A DNA stretch of 45,392 bases, from the NCBI GenBank assembly GCA_013115145.1, contig JAAPAO010000216.1:6316-51707 (forward strand). The letters are read 5' to 3'. This DNA comes from Perkinsus chesapeaki. Taxonomy: Eukaryota > Perkinsozoa > Perkinsida > Perkinsidae. Shown in pieces: positions 19,074 through 31,478 of this stretch (the stretch's first letter is position 1; every line of letters begins with the position of its first letter). The position numbers were made by a program, and so were the translations under genes. The notes under the pieces were generated by a model that did no database searches, had not been told where the DNA came from, and worked only from the letters and a program-made list of their open reading frames with translations.

Positions 19074-20362
19074 TACGGTTGGTTGGGTAGCTCTGTTAAG
19101 TCGTCTTTCTGCGGTCTTGAGGTCCCCAGTTCGTTTGCGTTCCGGTATCCATAGCAGCTGACGCTCGCCAGAATTCTTGATGATATTGTATTCTTGTATG
19201 TGTTAATGACTACCCATTTTTTGCCATGTATTGTTGAACATTTTCACGGTCACCGAGCTCAACTACGGATCACGTTTCACTGATGTTCTTGTGGTGTTGC
19301 TGTGGGAATGATAGAACACCTTTGCCGGGGGTCGAACTCGCGACTTATAGGTTGAGTTCCAGGGAGACACGTTGTGTTACGACAGCTCCTCCGTCTGTCC
19401 CGCTGTTGATTTGGTAGCGGTGAATAAAAAATACGTTTTTTTCGAATTGTATTAGCTCCTAAAGTGAAAACATTGTATTTCGAATTTTACGAAATCATGC
19501 TTTTTTCATCTTGAAGTCGTCAGAGCTACTGCGCGTCGAATTTATGTGTAGGTTTCTAAGCCCTCGTTGTGGTGTAGATATATAAACCCAATCGTCTCTT
19601 CCGCTCCACAGCCATAGGGTATCGGCCATGATGTATTTATAATCGGTAGCGAACGGTAGATCTCTCGTGGATCCACTGATTACCAAAAAGTAGAATGATG
19701 TGAAATATCTCATGCCTGTTGTACAGCTCGTTTGAATGAGTTCAACTGGGGGAGGTGGGATGAATTGGGACAAGTGTCGACCATTCTTGTGCAAAATTTC
19801 AAGGAACTGGCTCGCTCCTCGGAACGGGATGTTCATGCTGGCATGCTGACTTACCGTGGTTAGACGGCTCCCGGCTTCTTTGTTGCCACCTAATAGAGCC
19901 CGCTGTTGGGTAACGCACGCATGCGCATCACAGACGTCGCTTTATGATAATACGATACTATTAGAACCAGCAAATTCGTCTTGGCTCCCATGAAGGAAGA
20001 AAGGGAAGAATAGTCTAGATAGATCAATTCCTCACGATCGATTAAAATTCACCGTTTTGCTCGGTTCCTCCAGCACTCGGTGATTCTCGAAAGGGTACCG
20101 AAAGCATAGCTATCCTGATTTGGCTTGTTGATCGCCGTGCAAGTTCCCCAGTGCAACATCTGAGATGTTTATTGGTTAGTTTCGCCGCTTCCCCATGGTG
20201 AGGTGAATTCGCTACGAAAGTTCGTGCAAATCAATGGGACAAATGAGCCCCCATTGCGACAATTTAATGCATTAGTTTCTGCAACAGACAATCTCCCAAC
20301 GAGCTTGAGCCATTGGAGATCGATAACCCAGTGGCATCAGTTCTATTGTTTCTCGTTCCTCT
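19074..20362. other. Intergenic between MFS-3 and MFS-4
   Basis: No confident gene over 1.3 kb. Around 19328-19392 there is a sequence resembling a decayed minus-strand tRNA (TCGAACTCGCGAC recalls a T arm), but I could not close the acceptor and anticodon stems. The only long open frame is 19495-19836 on the minus strand, listed separately. Confidence 0.5.
19495..19836 (-). CDS. Hypothetical 113-aa ORF (doubtful)
   Basis: An open frame of 113 codons starting at ATG. It begins MNIPFRGASQFLEILHKNG, has a four-proline run near residue 30 and ends in FKMKKA. I recognise no domain, signal peptide or membrane segment. It is the only sizeable frame in the 1.3-kb gap between two MFS genes and lies on the strand opposite to them. 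It could be a short gene, one exon of a longer minus-strand gene, or chance. Confidence 0.2.
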   Translation of the reverse strand: MNIPFRGASQFLEILHKNGRHLSQFIPPPPVELIQTSCTTGMRYFTSFYFLVISGSTRDLPFATDYKYIMADTLWLWSGRDDWVYISTPQRGLRNLHINSTRSSSDDFKMKKA

Positions 20363-23300
20363 ATGGCCGCTGAGATTGATGAGGCCAAAAAGCACCCATT
20401 CTGGCGCACTCCCTTGAAGGTCCGAGTCGACCTATTAGTTTGTCTTGGATGCGTCTTCGCTGACTATCTTGGAGACAATCTGTTATCACCATCATACGAC
20501 GATTTCATAACTGAAGAAGGCCCCTCTGGTGAGTGCTAGGTCTGGCGCTGCGTCCTCTCCCGGAGGCAACCAAACAGCACACTCTTGAAGTCTGCTGTTT
20601 GGAAATTGCCAGCTGAGCCACATCCCGCAAGGTTAGGTCACTGACAACAGCATCCTACGTTTTCCGCATAGACCGCTTTAAGATAGCTCCTATGGTTCAG
20701 GTATGGACTTCGGTTTGGCCACGTCAGTCATAACATTATCGTATATTTTGGGAAGAGCGGTATCGGCCTCAATGCTCGGCACAATTTGTGATTTTGCCGG
20801 CAGATGGAATGTTATTGTTGTTTGCACTTTCCTTACTTCCTTAGGCTTTCTCCTACAAGTAAGTCCTACCACTCGTCACTTCATTATTCCTCCTTGTTAG
20901 GCTCTAGCTTGGAACTATTGGTCCCTTGTTGGCTTCCGTTTATTCACAGGCTTGGTGGGCGGCACTCGTCCGGTCGTTATTGTGTAAGCTCTCATTGCTT
21001 TGCTATGATGCCCCTTCTCCATAGTTCAGCCACTCGCCCCGTCTTATTCATTCGCTTCTCCGCTCGTAATTTAATTTCAAGGAATTTCATCGGAGCCGTT
21101 GCAGTTTCGAATTGCAAATATCTTATTCCTTGTTGAAACTTTTTGTTTATAAGCCCTCGGGAGACTTTATGATGATGTTATATACAGTCTTTCTTATTGT
21201 AGATATATATCAGACTGGATAAAAACCCCTGACATGCTTACCTTCTGGATGTCACTTATGCCGGTTGCCTCAAGCGTCGCTTCGTTTGTAGGGCCACTTC
21301 TAGGTGGTATAGTTGTCGAGGTAAGCGCCGCCGCTTTAATGACGTTTCTGGGATTCGGGAATCCTTAGTGAACGGGTTTCCACTCAACGCAATTGATCGA
21401 TCTTACTGCTCATCACAAGCGTGTTGTGGACGAGGCGTGTCACCATCGCGCGTATTGCCCAATGCATTCGAATTTATAACTCGAAGCACTCCTCTCTACT
21501 AAGATAATCCTCTACCCACATCTCTTCTGTCGTCCGGGGATTCTATCTGATTCCAGGATGGATCAATTTTGATGGAGGCGAAGGAGTAGACGATCACCTA
21601 CGGATGTTCTCAGGCCGATCCGACAAGTCCGTTGAATTCAGCCTATGTTGGCTTCGCCCTCAACTTCACTGGTTTCCTGTTGGTCCTATTCTGCGTGGAT
21701 AAGTCGCCCGGAGATATCAGCGAGAAGCTGAGCCCGTACAAGTTGTGGAATATGATCATGCAGGAGGTTCATAAGTTGACCTCATCGAAATCGAAGAGTC
21801 CCGAAGATGTACCATTGTTCAGGTCACCCGGTCCACTAGTCGAGTGGTAAGTATCTTCCTCCAGTAGTGCGGTTTGCGTACTCGATCACAGGGCGTTATA
21901 AGGCCTAGGTCTTGTGGGAGTCCAGTGTATAGGTGATGCTTGTATAAACAGTAGAGCAATAAAGGACTCTTATAAGAGCAACGCCTTCCGACAAGTGCGT
22001 CTGACCCCCGACGACAAATCTGTGAGATGGAGTGTCTAAAAAGGAAATAGTGATCTACCGACCCTATACGATGGAGAATTTAACGGAGATCGAATGTTCT
22101 GAGCTCAAAAACTTGAAAAGAGATTATAAGCGACAATAAAACAGTTAAATTGAAATTCAACATTGAGCAATAGTTATTTCTGAACCTATAACAGGCAATT
22201 GCTTCTTATTTCTCCCGTGTCCTCCAGAAATAGCTCCAGTGAGGTGGAGGTTCTTCATCGATGTCACCACCTTCAGGTCAGCTATAATACCCTTTATGCT
22301 AGCCTGTGGTTTATCAAACGCTGGCACCCAGGGCTGGTCTGTCCTCCTTGTTACCTTACAACAAGATCTTGGATTCTCAAGTCTTGTTATGGGCCTAATA
22401 AGTGGTTGGTGTGGTGTGTGGATAATAGGTGAGCCTGCCAGTTATCAGAGATATCCAGCATGAGCTGTGTCGCACCGTGGCTGCGTTATTCTCAATTCCA
22501 TATTGTGGATTACAATACTTTTCTCCTCTCTTCAGTGGGCCAACTACTGTTCCTTCCATTTGTATTGAAGCACCTTCACTGGACAATGGCCACTCTTATG
22601 ATATTTGGTTTCGCTGTGTCGACGTGTATAATCGTACCGGCCTTCGTCAACAACATATGGATCATCTGCGTCGTTGCCGCCATTTTCTCCGCGGGGCTCC
22701 CTCTTGCCAAGACCGGCGTATTCACTGTAGGGCATAGGAGTTAGTCGAATTAGCACTCGGTTGCTCAGATGTTCCCCCTTCTATGCGATGTTACTGTTAA
22801 GGGCCGAGTGATGGGCCTGACTACGGTCGTTTCCAATGTGTCCAGGTGTATATCGAGTATCCTGTGCGGTGTACTCTATGATATTAAGAGATGGATCCCC
22901 TATACTATGGTAGGCTACCTTACGTTGGAGCTGTCACTGAAGCTGTTGATAATGTTACCAGTGGATGGGGACAGTTAAAATCATACTAGTCGTCTCACCG
23001 GGTCCCCTTTACCCTCTGGCTCTCTGTTGTAAAACATCTAAGCTACGGTCCCTATCGCGTTTATTCGACATGGTTAAACGAAAAGCGATAGCATCTTCCA
23101 TCATGGAAGATAGAAGTCCCATGTAGGGGCAGCTCTTTCGACACTACTAACGCGTTCGACTGATGGCGTCATTAGTCTGTACTCCTTGGCAGCCTTCATT
23201 GAACCTTCTTTTTAGTTACTGGGTTTTATGTTCGTCGGTATCGGTGTTGGTATATTCCTCATCTACTCACTCCCCAAGGCACTGGACCATCGTCGCCGGA

Positions 23301-25215
23301 TGAACCTGGCCATGGCCGCCGCTCGAACAAGTAGGGATAAGTCTGAGAGCAATCAACTATGGAAAAAGGTGAGCCGAACACATTCGATTGTTGCTGAGTC
23401 GTGCTATCCGCGAATAGGGAAGGACTAAACCTTCCCGGAGCAAAGCTGTGAATTCTCATTGAGCTTTTGCCTCTTAGAATGGACATAGTATAGCGAGTAA
23501 GGCGTGGACCACTCCCACCGATACCGTTGTGCCATTTTAATGCCAGGGATATCATTCATTGAGCCCCTTCGATTGGTATGTGTCACACTATCAAACTCGC
23601 CGAATACGAAAAGCTACGAGGGATGGGCCCATATTTTTAATACATCATGTATATTGTGCGTCCAAATTTGTTAGGCAAATTCGGAAAATCTTTGGACGGT
23701 AACAAAGCGTGCCATTTGACTTTTCGCTCGCCCTAGAGCGATGAAACGGTGATCGATTTGGTTAGTCATGACAATAATATATGTCCCTGACGTCTACGCA
23801 ACAAATATTGATTTCGTATCGGAACTCGTTTTATTCGTCAAGTTATAGAGATTTTTCGAATTTGCCCAACAAATTTGGACGCACAGTAGTGAATTATGCG
23901 TACTTTTCGCCCGTCACGGGAGGATCTCTTTATGACAGTGTTGTTCCCTTTCAGCGCAGCCTCGTCGATCGGTTCGCATTCGATGCCCTCGAGGAGCAGC
24001 ACTACTACTATTTAGCACCGTTCGGGGCAGTCACTGAGAAGGAGGTTGACAGTTTGTTGGAAATGTCCAAGCAGGGGGCAAGAAGAATGCCCAGACTATG
24101 CTTTCAAAGCAAAGCGGTGAGTCTAGTATAGAGTCCTTCCGTACAGTGTCATTTCCTTCTGAAAAATTCACGTTGTTGTTATTTGAGGAAGTCCATCATT
24201 ATGCCATCAAGTTGGTGTCGCCAAAACCAGATCTCATGACCAACCTACTATAAGCTTATCGCACATGCGTTCAATCCACGTGTGTGGTATTATTTGAAGC
24301 ATGAGGTGTTTTCACTTAATACATATTCCTATCCTCTTCACTCGGGCCTCTAGCTAGTTGCCTTTCATTTGCTGATAATGACTAGACTCATACAGGTAAT
24401 CATTCCGGATATAATGAAGTTGCATCTGGGGCGCTGGACAAGTAAAATGCTCGAGGCCCACGGCTATCGCAACTGGGATGCCTGCCCACAAGACTTACAG
24501 CTCCTCCTTGAAAATGGTAAAGGGTTCGATTGGGAATAAGACATAAACGTTGTTCTTCCAGGCTTCCCGACCTTGCGTGGTGGAGCAGGATCGACCTCCA
24601 GCGAGCGATTGATAGCCTTCTATAATACACTGCTAGCCCACAAGGCAGCGTGTGTGGCCTATCACCAGGAGGAGCCAGACCATCAACTTATGGGTGAGCA
24701 ACTATTCCTGGTGTCGGGGCTACTGGCACTTGTAGACGAGCCCCTTAGTTGTGCGCAGAAAAAAACATGTTCTTGGTTATCTAGTAGCTCGATATCTCAA
24801 ACTAGCTATGCGTTTATGGTAGACGGCTTATAAAATTAGTCGGCAGCAGTTTGGGATGGAACCCGAACGGTACAAGTTACATTTTCAGCAAGTGTGATTC
24901 TATTGACTAGTAACCATTTCCAGTTTGATGGCATTGTCTTTCCGTTTAGTACCACTACGTATTTCGGAAGCTGTCTCGAGGCTGCGGCAAAAGCCTGCCA
25001 GCGAGCCGCTACCTTGTCGCCGATTGGACTTCGGTCGCCGCTTGAGCAACTTCCTTGTCGAGCACGGTCATCTGAATTGGCCGGGACTATTCGAAGACGG
25101 TCAGTTCTATCACATAATGCTGCGGAATACTTTCCCACCATTGAAGCCAAATTACCAGAAGGCTCTCCAAAGCATAGCGACTCTGGCGGCGCATAACAAT
25201 ACCAACAGCTACTGA
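20363..25215 (+). CDS. MFS transporter with duplicated C-terminal module, copy 4
   Basis: Fourth paralogue (691 aa). Exons 20363-20528, 20701-20858, 20901-20983, 21203-21320, 21614-21846, 22277-22428, 22536-22726, 22769-22909, 23216-23368, 23955-24116, 24396-24516, 24562-24693, 24950-25215; phases and most exon lengths match the other copies. Helix 1 reads DYLGDNLLSPSYD and loop 2-3 TICDFAGRW. Exon 5, which encodes the central cytoplasmic loop, is 39 nt longer than in MFS-1. The C-terminal modules are GRWTSKMLEAHGYRNW and GRRLSNFLVEHGHLNWP; in the second, GY has become GH. The intron before the last exon is 256 nt here, while the same intron in copies 1-3 is 43-45 nt. Intron 9 carries a TIR-bounded insertion. 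Start chosen by alignment with the other copies. Confidence 0.85.
23092..23112. repeat. Short perfect palindrome in MFS-4 intron 8
   Basis: ATCTTCCAT and ATGGAAGAT face each other around a single C. Just upstream, CTATCGC and GCGATAG with inner GTTTA/TAAAC make a second stem. Both lie in the intron 22910-23215 and could form hairpins in the pre-mRNA. No known element recognised. Confidence 0.5.
23655..23885. mobile_element. MITE-like element with 37-bp terminal inverted repeats, in MFS-4 intron 9
   Basis: The outer 37 bases at 23655-23691 and 23849-23885 are inverted copies of each other and match at 35 of 37 positions. Both start TGTGCGTCCAAATTTGTT. The 231-bp element has no coding capacity of its own and lies wholly inside the intron 23369-23954. 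I do not see an obvious target-site duplication at the edges. The size, long TIRs and lack of a transposase fit a non-autonomous DNA transposon. A plain hairpin of other origin is the alternative. Confidence 0.65.
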
Positions 25216-25350
25216 GTGTTCAACTGCTTTTGGCCTGTCGTCATCGTCGCTTATCCGGCTAAGTGACACACTTTAGTTTCTCTCGATGTCTTGAGTCCCA
25301 TTGTATCTTGTTGTCAATTACTTTGGTGTAGAGGTTTTGGGATCTTCCCT

Positions 25351-28300
25351 ATGCCCACGGAACTTCCGGAGCATCTTAGCGCTATAGAAGATTCACAGGA
25401 GGTCGATCGGCGCCTACTTGCGAGGCATGCTCTCGTGAGGGTTATTTCATGGATCTTCTCACCAGGTCTTCATCAGGTTGATGGACTGATAGCCGGCTTC
25501 GTCCAAGGCTTTGAGAGGAAGTTTTTGAATAGTATGGAGGCAGATTTCCGCAGGTGGGCGGTCAATATTTGGTCTCAATGTCTGCTGTGAAAAGTCTCCA
25601 AAGTTTTCGACAATAATATCTTCATCGGCGTCATGTGGTTAGCCAGTAGGGGCGCTGAAATTAGACTCCGTTTCCCACTGTGCGTTGTGCAAGTTGGAGC
25701 CTTCGATGCCAACTGTACATATTCAGAACCCGAGCAGGGAATCCCTGCCAGGGACGCATGCAAATAGCGGGTTGCCTCCGGATTTACATAAAATGGTCCT
25801 TCAGGCTGTCTGCTGCTAAGAATTACGGTATTCACCGTGATGGGTGGTCTATCGCAGTTGAAGAGCTGGAGCAGGTAGGTTACAGTACGCTGTGTGTATC
25901 TAACTATTTTGCCGGGTGGCTCGTAATACAGCCAATGGGACCATTACTGATCATTTAGTTATTCTTCATTATAGTATCGTCATTGTCGTCTATATTGTGA
26001 TATTACATATAGTTGTTAACAGTATTAGGCAGTTTCATATTATAGAACTGTATAAAATATATACACAACGCACATAAAGTGGAGTCCGTATAGGCAAACA
26101 AATGACTTGATAATTTGGAAGCTAGACAAGGGCATAGATTGGCCCAAAAACTGAAGGTGCCAAGCAGGCATTCTCTTACGTTAGCTCATCCACCCTCTAC
26201 TAAGCATTGACGAAGATATTCACATGCCCACGGAGGACATCGAGATCGCTAGGAACCTCGCAGCAAGAAGATTGGTCGAAGTACGCGGGGAAATAATTTG
26301 ATCTTCAACCTTGTTTCCTAAAGGGCGCTGATGCAGCTAGTTCAGGAAGAGTTCGATGGAGCAGGTTTCTGGATTATATCATAGCCACCGAAGAGGTAGC
26401 TCCCGTGATCCCTGGTCATTGTGGCCAGCTCAACTTTAAAACGATGTTCGTCTGTGTCCCTTGCAGCTCTTAAGGAACCAGCCCATCGTGTGCTCACGGG
26501 TCCATGAGTTTAACCCGTCCCCTCTGAACCAGGCCACTGCAGGGTGAGCTGCTTCCCACAGTTATCGTTTCGCCGATGGCATTTTCGTCGGTCCTTTAGT
26601 TACAAGCCTGTGGATGTGAAAGCCTTCTTTCATGCCATTATCGTTCACCCTGGCTCATCGGTGCTTCCACGCAAACGCTTGATTCTGCTGGAAGAGAACT
26701 CTAGTGTGTTCCATATTTCTGGAGAGCAAATTGACACCATCAGGAATCTTCCATGTGCATTCAGCGAGTACCGGTGTACGCGACAAACGTCTCGAAAGAA
26801 TAATCACTGGACAGAGCCAAAATAAAGAGGTAGAGGCAGTTCTCCGTATGTGGCAGAAAGCCCGACTTGCAATGCTTCTATTGCATTGCCTGATATAGCA
26901 TGTATGCTTCCGGTTCCGCAGAGCACTCTTGGTGACAGAAAAACTGATCTGATAGCTCGTCTCGAGTCCTTGTTTTTTGCGTCACTAAGTCAGCTCTCAA
27001 TGTTGTCAGATCTTGGCCGCCTGCCTGATCAATCTGCCGGGTGAGGAAGAGCGTATGTTGCTAGTCACCAGCAGTCTGGACAAGACCCTGAGTTAAGGCT
27101 TTCTTTTATACCTTTCAGAACATGAATCTTCAATAGCAGGTTCTGGGATGAAAATTTCATCAGCACCAAGACGTGGGAATTCGCGAAGACGTACATTGGC
27201 TCGTTGTGCTGGGCTACGAAAATCAGGGTGCTTTTCGGTGCGGACCACTTTAGCGGCTTCGTATATCAGTGGACGATCTCCTCTCTTTCGAATGTAAAGT
27301 TCCGTCATCTCAATTATGTTGTCATTTCTTCATCACTTCTCATAGCTACGTCTGGAGGAACCTCCTACGAAACTACGTCGAATCCACACGGACATTGCAG
27401 GACACGCCATGAGGGTGAATAGAATCCTTTGGATCGAGCGCATGGAAGCCATCATAACCGCTGGGATGGACAAGTACCAAGTTGGACAAGTTGAGGGAGG
27501 ACAAGGAGCTGTGTTATTCAGGAAGATTGTCTTCTGGGACACAATCCAGTCACGAACTATGTTCGAGCTGAATGCCGCGCATACTAAAGCGGTGACCAAT
27601 CTGGCGTATAACGGCGTTTCGTGTAAGGGTCGTGTAGGGCATCTGGTAGAGTCTGCTAAACTACGTATTGGAAGTAGTTCAGTATAAGTACCCGATGCAG
27701 GATTCGAACCTACGACCATCTGCTCCGTAGGCAGACATTCTATCCAGCTGAACTAATCGGGCTATATCTAAATGTTTACATCCTGGTTGCGATTCAAGGA
27801 GAAGAAATCATCTTTTCTCTTAGGCACTGTGTTGAGCGCTGGCTACGACAGCACAATCAATATATGGGATGCGTACAGCGGTGTGAAGTAAGCCATCTTC
27901 CGCCAGCAGTACTGAGTTGCTGCTCCTGATCAGAGTGGGTGCGCTCGAAGGCCACACCTCTGCCGTGACCTCCCTTGAAGTCCTGAACAAGTGCTTTGCT
28001 CGCATGTCATGACCACTGCAGGTCCTCGAACGAATCGGGAGCTGTTTAGAGCTCAGTGTTGATGCCAGCGACTCCACACAGTGCATGAGTGCCGATATGG
28101 GAGGCACTGTAAACTCTATAGGCCTTGTTTCCTGATACTCCCATCTCGCCAGATTAGACTGTGGCACATTGGCCGCCGGGAATGTATCCAAGTCTTCAAC
28201 TCAGCACATGGCTTGCCTAAAGGGATCGAGGATGGAAGTGTAGACCCGCGGTGTCTGGCGTTCGTCACCAATGATGTTGTGGCCATGGTGGGATCTCTCG

Positions 28301-31000
28301 ACCCTCCTTGCTCAATTGAGGCTCTGCTCAGGCCGGTAAACGATTCCTTTATTTTAGTCGAGATGAAACCAGGCCACAGTCCACGAGTGATGGTCCAATC
28401 TTGCCAGAGGTATGCCGATGCGACTGGCGTGTGGTGCAACTTCGGCGTCTCAGACGATTGCATTCAATGGGCGAGTGGGCCACATCGTCACCACAGCCAA
28501 CACTGATGTCGTTTTATGGAATGCGCTCACAGGGAAAAGGTTTCTGGTGACAGCTGCTCTCGCTAACTGGTTTAACTTGGGTTAACTTGGGTCAGGTTTG
28601 TAGCAAAGTGGCTTCATCTAGCATCACAGCAATCTGTATTGAGAACTGTGACGAGAGGATCATCATCATTGGAACAGAGAAGGGGACCCTAGCTGCTCAT
28701 AACTACTCGACGATGACCAAGGTGTGCCTTTGCCAACGGAAGTGGGCCGCCCCCAGAAATACGTGCCGTATGTCTCTACATTGCTGCTGTAGCTGTTCAC
28801 CGCCTATAACACAAGCATAGTTCGCCTCTGAAGCGGATCCTGTCGGAGCCCTCGACTCAGATAAGGGCCTTCAAAGGGCACACCAGGAAGATAGCATCGG
28901 TGGCCTGGCGAGAGCATAGAATTTTCTCCCTTTGTGCCGGCAACCAACTGATGATCCATGATGGGAGCCACATTGTCGCCGAAGAGAACCATCCACCCCC
29001 CGTGCTCAAGGTGGGCAGCCCTGCTGTCGCCCTACCTCCTGTTACACTTGAATCAGACTTTGGACCTCACTGCTTCTGGCACAGTTGTCATAGACTACTT
29101 CATCCAGGGCCGTCAAGTGGCTCATGGAAGCGAGGATGGGACTGTGTCTTGGTATGGCCCGGTATGACTGACTGCGGCATTCTTCCGACAAGAGATGCAA
29201 TTTCAAACGAGGCTTGAGGATACGTTTGACAGAGCCAGTGAAAAACTGATGAATTTTCACTGGATAACAATGACTTAAAGACTGCCGGTTTCTTGTAACT
29301 TCACTTTACGATCATGCAGGAAGGCGACACTTCTCGTCTCCTCGTAACCGGACACTATCTCGTACTCCTGGCAGACTTAGTGATACTATGTAGCAATATG
29401 GTATTGTAGGTACCGCATCGACTCTGGCAAGTTAGAGAGTTCACGACTTGCTCCACAAACGTCAACTGCCAGTAGGCCTCACTCTCGCAACAGTGTAGCT
29501 TTATCAGTGAATTCTTACCAGTCCGAGCCAGTGGTACATCGCTCGTTGCTTATCTCACTGTCCCCACAGCAAACTCGAAGCCGAACGCTTCAGCCACCCT
29601 GAGCCTGAGCTCTTCTGGTGCTGTCACTCTCTTTGGTCTGCAACCAATGGAAAGATTTGAGCCTCTCATCTCCTGGAGGCTCGCATGGAGCTCCCAAGAA
29701 GGAACTCAACGGCCGATGATAGTCACTCTTGATGACACTGTAAGTTCAGACAGGTTTAAGGAATCTCTATCAAGTCTACTTCCAGAACACTATCTATTGC
29801 AGGAACTGCCCCCAGCCTCTTACGGACTTCAGTACCTCAATAAACCTTAGCAATATCACATGCCAAGCCCTACTTTGTCTTCTCGTAAATGCCTCGCTGT
29901 CCATCGCTGCATATGGGTACACCGTCATGGTTCGTCTTACACTGCATCAGCGCGTCGAATTTTTCTCATGAACTGCCCATTATCTCTCAGGCACAGCCCA
30001 TGGTGGTATCAGCATCTTTAGTGGTCGATGAGTCTCAGCAGCACGCTCCCGCTCTACAGAGAGCTGACACCAAGTACTATGCTGTCGCCGCTGAGAACCA
30101 TAGAAGAGCCGTTCGCAGGGAGGAAGTGACAGTGGCGGCTTCGCCGACGTACAGCATGCGAAGTACGATAGTTCCGGCCCCCACAGAGCCTGCTCGGTGG
30201 TTCTTGTATGTTGCTACCGAGTGTGGTGTGATAATGAAATGGGACTTGAGCCAAGCCTCGGAAGTAGGCTATCCGACCATCTGACCTGGATCCTCCTTCA
30301 GCTGGTCGTCCAACCTCGATCGGCATCCTCACTAGAGGTCCAGGAAGGCATCTTGCAGGTTACCTTAGTGTATTCTGCTAGCCTGTCAATTCTCTAGTAG
30401 GAGCTCCACCTTGAATGGTGCTCGGTCAGTCCCAAGAGAGCTACAGTACATTGTATTGTCGACCATCCTAATAAGGATGTATCCTTAGTGAGCCTAACCC
30501 CGTCCATTTGCTTTGTCTACTATGCGGCCAGCTACTATCCTTGAGCAACATCGATTACACAGTACGTTTGTGGAACTCGTCAAGTGGTGAGCTCATAGGT
30601 GGTTTACAGCAGGCAGGCCCTGGATGGCCCATGCCCGACACTTTAGCCAGTGCGGCCCTCAAGGAGGTGAGCGAGGCGTCGACGTTTTTTGGCAGCACCG
30701 ATCTATTCCAGGAAGCCAGTGTTGGATCGTCTACTCAGGAGCCTGGAGGGCTGACAACTGGCCCTGTGCCTGCACGAGCTCTCTCTGGCGTGCAGCCTAA
30801 TATGGAACGTGATTTTGTTGTCAATTTTGTATAGCGAAATCTTGGTGGTAGGTACTCATCACAGCGACGATCGGTCCGGGAAGGGCTACCGCGGCAAGGA
30901 GCAGAGGATATCAGTATGCCAGTTGATAACCGATGGAGACGCAGCACCACTGGAAAGTGGATTCGTTCGATCTGAAAGGCAAGTCTGTCGTCCGTAATGT
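25351..31000 (+). CDS. EF-hand / WD40-repeat protein, multi-exon (boundaries approximate)
   Basis: Scattered plus-strand exons encode an N-terminal EF-hand-like region and then many WD repeats. ATG 25351 opens a first exon (MPTELPEHLSAIEDSQEVDR...). An EF-hand-like pair is suggested by HRDGWSIAVEELEQ (about 25830-25875) and GADAASSGRVRWSRFLDYI (about 26328-26385). WD strands include FWDENFISTKTW (about 27142), KIVFWDTIQSRTMFELNAAH (27523-27582), LSAGYDSTINIWDAYSG (27834-27884), IRLWHIGRRECIQVF (28150-28194), DVVLWNALTGKR (28507-28542), KWDLSQASE (30239-30265) and DYTVRLWNSSSGELIG (30553-30600). The order EF-hands then a long WD array recalls the WDR49/WDR64/CFAP337 group of ciliary proteins. 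I cannot give every splice site; one well supported intron is 27623-27823. Cross-gene fusion or two genes cannot be excluded. Confidence 0.6.
27689..27762 (-). tRNA. tRNA-Arg(ACG), antisense within a WD40-gene intron
   Basis: On the minus strand the acceptor stem GCCCGAT pairs with ATCGGGT (one G-U). The anticodon stem TCTGC/GCAGA encloses CTACGGA, giving anticodon ACG (Arg, CGU/CGC after A34 editing). The T arm GTAGG-TTCGAAT-CCTGC is intact. The gene lies inside the 201-nt intron 27623-27823 between two WD-repeat exons, on the opposite strand, the same arrangement as tRNA-Gln in the helicase. No TTTT run follows within the first ~30 nt. Confidence 0.95.
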
Positions 31001-31478
31001 GTTAGATAAGCAAAGGCTCATCGTACACCAAGCTCTCAAACTTCGTGCCACATCATTCGCGCTATCGGTGGTAGCCTAACTAGACACTCTCTAAGATATC
31101 CAACTGACTCTTTCTTTGCTAGTTTTCATATAGTGTGTGCACACAATGTAGTATCCTTCCTGTGTTTTTTGAACATGCACATGGAAGATTATCAAAGTCG
31201 TGACCATTTGTTTCCCGTTCATTGGGGTCCGACGAACGGCCGCGTCGACAGCGCTCCCGAGCTCACAAGCCCTGTCGTTACGGTATAGCACAGCCTACTG
31301 TAGTGGCTTGCCGGGACTGTTGCTTATCAGATTTGACTCATCGGTAACAAAGGCTGCTGAGCGGCTCGCGTCTGCCCTGAACTCGATGAAAGGCATGTGA
31401 CTGTATCATTTGTGAGGTCTCGTTGCTAACCATAGAGTTGCGTTGATAAAGTGAACCACCAAAGCTGAGCGTTGTATA